A stretch of DNA of 11,278 nt from Syntrophales bacterium. Lineage in GTDB: Bacteria; Desulfobacterota; Syntrophia; Syntrophales; UBA2192. Both the position numbers and the translations under genes were made by a program. Below are positions 7,586 to 11,278 of this stretch, in pieces. The stretch spans positions 1-11,278 of the forward strand of contig JALOPC010000021.1 of assembly GCA_025454095.1 (NCBI GenBank), in the 5' to 3' direction. Each line of letters opens with the position of its first letter. Position 1 is the first letter of the stretch. The notes under the pieces were generated by a model that saw only the letters and a list, made by a program, of their open reading frames with translations, was not told the origin of the DNA and made no database searches.

Positions 7586-7614
7586 TTTCTATCGAAACGG
7601 ACCGTTCCTGTCAA
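7586..7614 (-). promoter_or_regulatory. Sigma-70 promoter with a palindrome in its spacer
   Basis: On the minus strand, TTGACA (7609-7614, all six consensus bases) is followed after 17 nt by TAGAAA (7586-7591, four of six). This would start transcription about 35 nt before the S-component ATG. Inside the spacer lies AACGG-A-CCGTT (7596-7606, plus-strand reading), a perfect 11-bp palindrome that a repressor could use. The promoter lies 30 nt past the dctM stop codon, with no convincing terminator between them, so read-through from the TRAP operon is also possible. Confidence 0.65.
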
Positions 7615-7643
7615 GGGCTGAGGCGACGGCCATCACCCCCGCG

Positions 7644-8921
7644 TTATCGCGCAAGCAGGGACGGCAGCACGGTGATAAACCACGGGAACACGGTCAGGAC
7701 GACAAGTGTTGCCAGCAGGGCCCAGAGGTAGGGCAGGCACGCCTTCATGACGCGCTCGATGGGCACCTTGGAGATGGCGCTCGCCACGAAGAGATCGAGG
7801 CCCACCGGCGGGGTGATGCAGCCGATGGCCAGGTTGACGACCATGAGCACGCCGAAAAACAGGGGGTCTATGCCCAGGGCCCGGGCCACGGGCAGGAAGA
7901 TCGGCGTCAGGATCACGACCGCCGCCGAGGCGTTGACCATGGTGCCGGCGATGAGCAGCAGGATGTTCATGGCAAACAGGAAGAGCAGCGGCGAGTTCGT
8001 CACGGAGACGACGAACGCTGCCACCTGATGCGGGATCTGCAGGTTGGTGATGAGCCAGCCGAAGACCGTGGCGGCCCCCACCAGGAACATGATGACCGTG
8101 GTGCCGATGACGGCCTGGAAGATGATCTGGGGGAAGTCCCTGAGCTTCAGTTCCTTGTAAATAAACAGGCCGACAAAGATCCCGTAGACCGCGGCGACGG
8201 CAGCCGCCTCCGTCGGGGTGAAGATGCCGCCGTAGATGCCGCCGATGATGATGACCGGGGTCATGAGAGCGAAAAAGGAATCCTTGAACGATTTCAGGAC
8301 GGCGGCTACGGAGAACGTACCCTCGCCCGCGAGGCCCCGCTTCCGGGCGAAGTACCAGCTCACGGCCATCATGGACAGGCCCATCATGATGCCGGGGATG
8401 AAGCCGCCGATGAAAAGATCGCCGATGGAGGTGTCGGCGATGGCGCCGTAGACGACCATGGTGATCGAGGGCGGGATGACGATGCCCACGGTGCCGCTGG
8501 AGGCCACGATGCCCGTGGCCCAGTCGCGGTCGTATCCCTTCTTCTCCAGCTCGCCGATCATGGTGCTGCCCAGGGCGGCCGTGGTGGCGGCCGAAGAGCC
8601 CGAGATGGCGGCGAAGAACATGCCGGCCACGGACACGGTCTGCGCCAGCCCCCCCGTGAAGGCCCCCACGAGGGCCTGGGAGAAACTGACCAGCCGCGAG
8701 GTCACACCGCCCGCGGACATGAAGGCCCCCGCCAGCATGAAGAACGGCACCGCCATGAACGAGAAGGAGTCGATGCCCGAGAACATCATCTGGGAGACCA
8801 TGACGAGCGGGCGGTCCATGTAGAAGAAAAGCAGGGTCGCGGCGGAGAGGCACAGGGAGAAGGCCACGGGCACGCCCAACGCGGTGAGCAGCAGGAAGAG
8901 GCCTATCAGGACGTATTCCAT
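7644..8921 (-). CDS. dctM: TRAP transporter large permease (DctM subunit)
   Basis: A 425-residue, highly hydrophobic protein, the normal size for DctM of the IT (ion transporter) superfamily. It is the sodium-coupled channel-forming subunit in the inner membrane. Diagnostic stretches are PFFMLAGAFMSAGG (69-82), GMFFAAISGSSAATTAALGS (100-119), SSGTVGIVIPPSI (141-153) with its re-entrant G-x-V-I-P-P motif, GGIFTPTEAAAVAAVYG (231-247) and the second IGCITPPVGLDLFV (366-379). The two P-P motifs mark the two inverted halves that form the substrate and sodium sites. The start codon follows GGAGGT at 8 nt. This Shine-Dalgarno includes the TAA stop of dctQ, and only six bases separate the two genes, so they are probably translationally coupled. 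It ends with TAA at 7644-7646. Confidence 0.96.
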   Translation of the reverse strand: MEYVLIGLFLLLTALGVPVAFSLCLSAATLLFFYMDRPLVMVSQMMFSGIDSFSFMAVPFFMLAGAFMSAGGVTSRLVSFSQALVGAFTGGLAQTVSVAGMFFAAISGSSAATTAALGSTMIGELEKKGYDRDWATGIVASSGTVGIVIPPSITMVVYGAIADTSIGDLFIGGFIPGIMMGLSMMAVSWYFARKRGLAGEGTFSVAAVLKSFKDSFFALMTPVIIIGGIYGGIFTPTEAAAVAAVYGIFVGLFIYKELKLRDFPQIIFQAVIGTTVIMFLVGAATVFGWLITNLQIPHQVAAFVVSVTNSPLLFLFAMNILLLIAGTMVNASAAVVILTPIFLPVARALGIDPLFFGVLMVVNLAIGCITPPVGLDLFVASAISKVPIERVMKACLPYLWALLATLVVLTVFPWFITVLPSLLAR

Positions 8922-8927
8922 GCCCGG

Positions 8928-9422
8928 TTACCTCCCCTCGCCCTTCGGGCCTGACCATCCCCGCGCGATCCGCACCGTGTCCTTCACGAGGTAGAGCAGC
9001 ATCAGCGCGCTGCTCAGCGGGATGACGGCGTAGACCCAGCTCATCGGGATCTCCATGCCCGGCGACATCTGGAAGGTCATGACCCGGGTCATCTTGGCCC
9101 CCTGGGTGAGCAGGATCAGGATGAACACGTAACCGGAGAGGTTGATGAGGATCTCCAAGCCCCTGCCCACCGCCGTCCCCTTGAAGTGGTTGGGCACGAA
9201 CTGCACGGCCAGGTGGCCCGACTCGCCCATGATGAGGGCCGAGCCGATGAAGACAACCCAGACGAAGAGGTAGCGGGCCAGCTCCTCGGACCACTCGGGC
9301 GTCCAGTTGAAGACGTAGCGCGAGACGACCTGCGCGAAGATGACGACGAGCATGACCGACATGGCCGCAACCGAGAACCAGTACAGGACGGCTCGCAGCC
9401 CCGTGAACAGCTTATCCAGCAT
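8928..9422 (-). CDS. dctQ: TRAP transporter small permease (DctQ subunit)
   Basis: A 164-residue membrane protein with four predicted helices (about 15-33, 47-66, 87-106 and 125-144), the usual form of DctQ. The family signature EELARYLFVWVVFIGSALIM (46-65) is present, followed by GESGHLAVQFVP (66-77). DctQ forms a complex with DctM and helps the periplasmic DctP dock; it is not thought to carry substrate itself. The ATG follows GGGGAG at 7 nt. The start is 63 nt after the dctP stop, a gap filled mostly by a strong hairpin whose last bases lie right before this ribosome binding site. The C-terminal tail, GWSGPKGEGR, is basic and cytoplasmic. Confidence 0.95.
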   Translation of the reverse strand: MLDKLFTGLRAVLYWFSVAAMSVMLVVIFAQVVSRYVFNWTPEWSEELARYLFVWVVFIGSALIMGESGHLAVQFVPNHFKGTAVGRGLEILINLSGYVFILILLTQGAKMTRVMTFQMSPGMEIPMSWVYAVIPLSSALMLLYLVKDTVRIARGWSGPKGEGR

Positions 9423-9435
9423 GGCGGGCTCCCCT

Positions 9436-9472
9436 CGCGTGAAGGCCCGGGGTGGGACCCGGGCCTTCCGCG
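9436..9472 (-). promoter_or_regulatory. Strong intercistronic hairpin between dctP and dctQ
   Basis: In plus-strand reading, GAAGGCCCGGG (9441-9451) and CCCGGGCCTTC (9458-9468) are perfect 11-bp arms around the loop GTGGGA. With one bulged T at 9440 the stem extends by CGCG on both sides (9436-9439 and 9469-9472), giving 15 pairs. It begins 13 nt past the dctP stop and ends just before the dctQ ribosome binding site. There is no T-tract, so it is more likely an mRNA-stabilising or attenuating hairpin than a full terminator. Such structures are known after binding-protein genes, for example malE-malF, where they raise the binding protein over the permease. Confidence 0.75.
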
Positions 9473-9485
9473 GATCGGTTGTCGG

Positions 9486-10463
9486 TTACTTCTCCAGGGC
9501 CCGGACCCGGTCGATGTTGGCCTGTCCGACGGTGGGGGCGAGCTTCTTGTAGACGTCCTTCGTGGCGTCGATGAAAAGCTTGCGGTCCACCGTGATGACC
9601 TTCATCTTGCCCGTCGCCTTGATCTTGTTCCAGAACTCGAGGTCCTCCTTCTCGGAGAGCTTGCGCTGCCAGGCGATCGACTCGGTGGCCGCCTGCTGGA
9701 TGATGGCCTGCTGCGGGGGCGTGAGCTTCTTCCAGGTCGCCATGGAGATGAGCACGGGCTCCGGCGCGTAGGCGTGCCCCGTCAGGGAGGCGTACTTCTG
9801 GACCTCGAAGAAACGCTTCGTGTAAATGTGGGCGCTGGGGTTCTCCTGGCCGTCGACGGTGCCCTGCTGCATGGCCGAATACAGCTCCGAGAAGGCCATG
9901 GGGGTGGGGGAGGCGCCGAGGGACTTCATCATCTCGATGTAGACCTTGTTGTTCATGACGCGGATCTTGAGGCCCTTCATGTCGGCGGGCGTCTTGACCT
10001 CGCGCACGTTGTTGGTCAGGTGGCGGATGCCGTTCTCCATGTAGCCGAGCATCTTGAGTCCCTTGGGCTCGAGCGCCTTGGCCAGTTCCATGCCCACCGT
10101 GTCGAGCGCGGCGAAGGCGTGCTTGCGGTCCTTGAAGAGGAACGGCATGTCGAACAGGGCCATCTGCGGCTGGAAGGTGCCCAGCTCGGCCGTGCTCGTC
10201 AGCGTCATGTCGAGGGTGCCGTAGATGCAGCCCTCGATGAGCTCCTTCTGCGCCCCGAGCTGGGAGGAGGGGAACACCTTGACCTCGATCTCGCCCTTGG
10301 ACTTCTGGGCGACCAGCTTGGCGAAGTAGTCGGCGCCCTGGCCGTAGGGGTTGGAGGGCTCGGCGATGTGGCCGAGCTTCAGTACGACCTTGGCGGCAGG
10401 GGCGGGGGTGGCAAGGGCGAACACGAGCAGCAGGATGCAGGACAGGCTGAACAATCTCTTCAT
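9486..10463 (-). CDS. dctP: TRAP transporter periplasmic substrate-binding protein (DctP family)
   Basis: A 325-residue exported protein. The chosen ATG at 10463 has AAGGAG eight bases upstream and begins the signal peptide MKRLFSLSCILLLVFALATP with a likely cut after APAA (21-24). The frame stays open for 23 further codons upstream, but these have no signal-peptide logic. The mature protein is a typical DctP fold: VVLKLGHIAEPSNPYGQGAD, FPSSQLGAQKELIEG (74-88), MPFLFKD, then NGIRHLTN and the hallmark DMKGLKIRVM (161-170). R168 is the arginine that clamps a substrate carboxylate in known members, and QGTVDGQENP (200-209) is the second family motif. The ligand is therefore probably an organic acid, but the exact one cannot be told. 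It is first in dctPQM, and the strong hairpin downstream suggests higher expression than its partners. The TTGGCA/GATAAG promoter candidate lies 123-150 bases upstream. Confidence 0.95.
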   Translation of the reverse strand: MKRLFSLSCILLLVFALATPAPAAKVVLKLGHIAEPSNPYGQGADYFAKLVAQKSKGEIEVKVFPSSQLGAQKELIEGCIYGTLDMTLTSTAELGTFQPQMALFDMPFLFKDRKHAFAALDTVGMELAKALEPKGLKMLGYMENGIRHLTNNVREVKTPADMKGLKIRVMNNKVYIEMMKSLGASPTPMAFSELYSAMQQGTVDGQENPSAHIYTKRFFEVQKYASLTGHAYAPEPVLISMATWKKLTPPQQAIIQQAATESIAWQRKLSEKEDLEFWNKIKATGKMKVITVDRKLFIDATKDVYKKLAPTVGQANIDRVRALEK

Positions 10464-10498
10464 CGCTTCTTCTCCTTCGCGGAAATAGGGTTGGACGT

Positions 10499-10513
10499 TC
10501 CGGGGTACCCGGA
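10499..10513. promoter_or_regulatory. 15-bp dyad in the dctP leader
   Basis: Arms TCCGGG and CCCGGA flank GTA, 36 nt before the dctP start. It lies downstream of a full TTGACA (minus strand, 10527-10532) whose expected -10 position reads GGTACC, a very poor match. It may therefore be a regulator site or part of a leader hairpin. Alone it could also be chance in such GC-rich DNA. Confidence 0.3.
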
Positions 10514-10577
10514 CGCCGGAGTCGCATGTCAAGGATCGAGTCGGGGGCCGTTTTCGCTGCGCCTGCCCCCGGGAGCT

Positions 10578-10590
10578 ATAAGGGCCTTAT
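10578..10590. promoter_or_regulatory. 13-bp palindrome ATAAGG-G-CCTTAT, candidate operator at dctP
   Basis: The arms ATAAGG and CCTTAT are exact reverse complements around one G. It overlaps the -10 box and the probable start point of the promoter candidate described next, and lies 115 nt before the dctP ATG. This is the usual position for a repressor, and TRAP operons are often controlled by GntR-type or other local regulators. No regulator gene is in the window. Confidence 0.45.
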
Positions 10591-10613
10591 CACAACCGGC
10601 GGGCGATTGCCAA
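10586..10613 (-). promoter_or_regulatory. Candidate sigma-70 promoter of dctPQM
   Basis: On the minus strand, TTGGCA (10608-10613, five of six) is followed after 16 nt by GATAAG (10586-10591, four of six). This would give a leader of about 115 nt before dctP. A 21-bp imperfect dyad (arms GCGAT-x-GCC and GGC-x-ATCGC at 10603-10623) overlaps the -35 box. The palindrome at 10578-10590 overlaps the -10 region, so the promoter appears flanked by operators. The dyad may alternatively be a weak terminator hairpin for the GNAT gene, since it lies about 30 nt past that stop codon. Confidence 0.45.
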
Positions 10614-10652
10614 CGGCCATCGCGCGGCTGCGCATTTCTTGCCGGCACCCTC

Positions 10653-11141
10653 TCAGCGCAGCGGGCAATGCATGAAGCTCACGAGGAAGGGAAGATGGGG
10701 AAAGTCCCGCGTCTGCGTTTCGGCGAAGCCGAACCGCCGGTACCAGTCCTTCAGCCCGGCTTCGCCGGCGATGACGCCGATGCCGACGGACTGCGCGCCC
10801 ATCGCCCGGGCCTCCAAGAGCGCGCGGGCAACCAGGGCTTTTCCGAAACCGCGCCCCCGGAAGCGCGGCAGCACGGCAAGGCGCTCCAGGTAGACGACGT
10901 CCGGCCGGGCCCGCTCGAGGGCCATGCTTCCCGCCGCCTGCCCCTCGGTTTCCAGCACAAAGTAGGCAACGCCCCGGTCCATGTCCTGCTCGATCCAGCC
11001 GGCGGTGCAGTTCGAGGCGTGGCGGGGGCAGTTCTGCTCGGTCAGGCCGAAGCGCTCGGCCACGTCCCGGAAGGCCCCTCGGATCGTTTCCACCAGGGCC
11101 GCCGTGTCTTCCCGCGTGCAGGGACGGATTCGATACTCCAT
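10653..11141 (-). CDS. GNAT-family N-acetyltransferase
   Basis: A 162-residue protein of the GCN5-related acetyltransferase family, which moves an acetyl group from acetyl-CoA to an amine; the substrate is unknown. IRPCTREDTAAL at 5-16 is the usual first strand. LERLAVLPRFRGRGFGKALV (85-104) is motif A, with the R-x-x-G-x-G/A loop that binds the CoA pyrophosphate. LKDWYRRFGFAET (130-142) is motif B. A middle stretch TEQNCPRHASNCTAGWIEQD (44-63) has two cysteines and belongs to a subfamily I have seen in anaerobes, but I cannot name its role. The start is set at 11141 (MEYRIRP). The frame stays open to 11231, but those 30 codons come from the neighbouring repeat and include the typical spurious SLRSFAMT translation. 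The RBS is weak (GAAGAAGAG). The dctP operon follows 189 nt downstream on the same strand. Confidence 0.88.
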   Translation of the reverse strand: MEYRIRPCTREDTAALVETIRGAFRDVAERFGLTEQNCPRHASNCTAGWIEQDMDRGVAYFVLETEGQAAGSMALERARPDVVYLERLAVLPRFRGRGFGKALVARALLEARAMGAQSVGIGVIAGEAGLKDWYRRFGFAETQTRDFPHLPFLVSFMHCPLR

Positions 11142-11193
11142 GCGGCAGCTCTTCTTCGTTGAAGATAATTCCCCCTTTGCAAAGAGACTGTGT

Positions 11194-11278
11194 CGCAATG
11201 TCATTGCGAAGGAGCGAAGCGACTGAAGCAATCTCGGATGTTCCGGAAAAGATTGAGATTGCCGCGCTCCCTTCGGTC
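11194..11278. repeat. Truncated dispersed palindromic repeat (REP-like element)
   Basis: CGCAATG-T-CATTGCG (11194-11208) is a perfect short palindrome and runs straight into AAGGAGCGAAGCGACTGAA and GCAATCTC (11228-11235). After a 19-nt loop the inverted copy starts, GAGATTGC (11255-11262) CGCGCTCCCTTCGGTC, and is cut by the window edge. The core CATTGCGA...GAGCGAAGCGA...GCAATCTC is a repeat type I know from intergenic regions of many Desulfobacterota and other bacteria. The outer parts of the two arms have diverged, so the stem is imperfect. Confidence 0.75.

Noticed and set aside
7640..7651. Terminator at the dctM stop (CGCG-TTAT-CGCG)
   Set aside because: Only four base pairs and no T-run.
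7542..8954. Plus-strand open frame opposite dctM
   Set aside because: His/Asp/Gly-rich shadow of a membrane protein gene with clear family motifs.
10464..10532. Longer dctP start at 10532
   Set aside because: The extra 23 codons precede a textbook signal peptide with its own AAGGAG; a longer N-terminus would bury it.
10504..10532. TTGACA at 10527-10532 as the main dctP promoter
   Set aside because: The -35 is perfect, but at 17-18 nt spacing the -10 is GGTACC or GTACCC, which does not resemble TATAAT.
10586..10623. Sigma-54 promoter before dctP, as in rhizobial dct genes
   Set aside because: A TTGGCA is present, but the second element (GC 10 nt after GG, as in TTGC) is missing.
9186..11162. 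Plus-strand open frame of 658 codons opposite dctQ, dctP and the GNAT gene
   Set aside because: Spans three real minus-strand genes and the spacer between them; composition is that of an antisense frame.
11142..11231. Longer GNAT start at 11231
   Set aside because: The added codons read through the palindromic repeat, and the family begins with the MEYRIRP strand.
11194..11278. CRISPR array or insertion-sequence end
   Set aside because: Single inverted element with no spaced direct repeats and no transposase frame.

Overview
This is a GC-rich window of ordinary bacterial chromosome from a Gram-negative organism. The evidence is a set of exported envelope proteins with Sec signal peptides, a murein transglycosylase and a periplasmic binding-protein transporter. 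The gene mix and the dispersed palindromic repeat at the right edge (core CATTGCG...GAGCGAAGCGA...GCAATCTC) are what I would expect in an anaerobic Desulfobacterota/deltaproteobacterium. That placement is an inference from general knowledge and was not tested. Ten protein genes are supported; nine lie on the minus strand and one on the plus strand. No tRNA, rRNA, CRISPR array, insertion sequence or phage gene was seen.

Left block (1-3758, minus strand). A large metallophosphoesterase (826 aa, with a C-terminal beta-trefoil of three repeats) is followed after 47 nt by a secreted protein with two PsbP/DcrB-like halves, which runs off the left edge. A 312-nt divergent spacer (3759-4070) holds a perfect 15-bp palindrome. 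Beyond it lies the only plus-strand gene, a small exported SH3-like protein (4071-4433), which converges on the next block.

Middle block (4520-7543, minus strand). In transcription order this is an orphan ECF-transporter S component, an MltF-type lytic transglycosylase (solute-binding-like domain plus SLT domain), and an exported gluzincin-like protease. The protease keeps its presumed zinc ligands, but the catalytic glutamate of HExxH is replaced by lysine (HKLTH). A good sigma-70 promoter with a palindrome in its spacer lies before the S component.

Right block (7644-11141, minus strand). A GNAT acetyltransferase is followed by a complete TRAP transporter operon in the order dctP-dctQ-dctM. 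A strong hairpin between dctP and dctQ probably sets the ratio of binding protein to membrane subunits. The dctP leader has a candidate promoter overlapped by two dyads. The right edge is a truncated palindromic repeat just upstream of the GNAT gene.

The window has the look of housekeeping and accessory metabolism (carboxylate uptake, vitamin-type uptake, envelope maintenance). The items most worth a second look are the HKLTH pseudo-protease paired with a transglycosylase, the phosphoesterase-trefoil fusion, and the operator and hairpin architecture of the TRAP operon.
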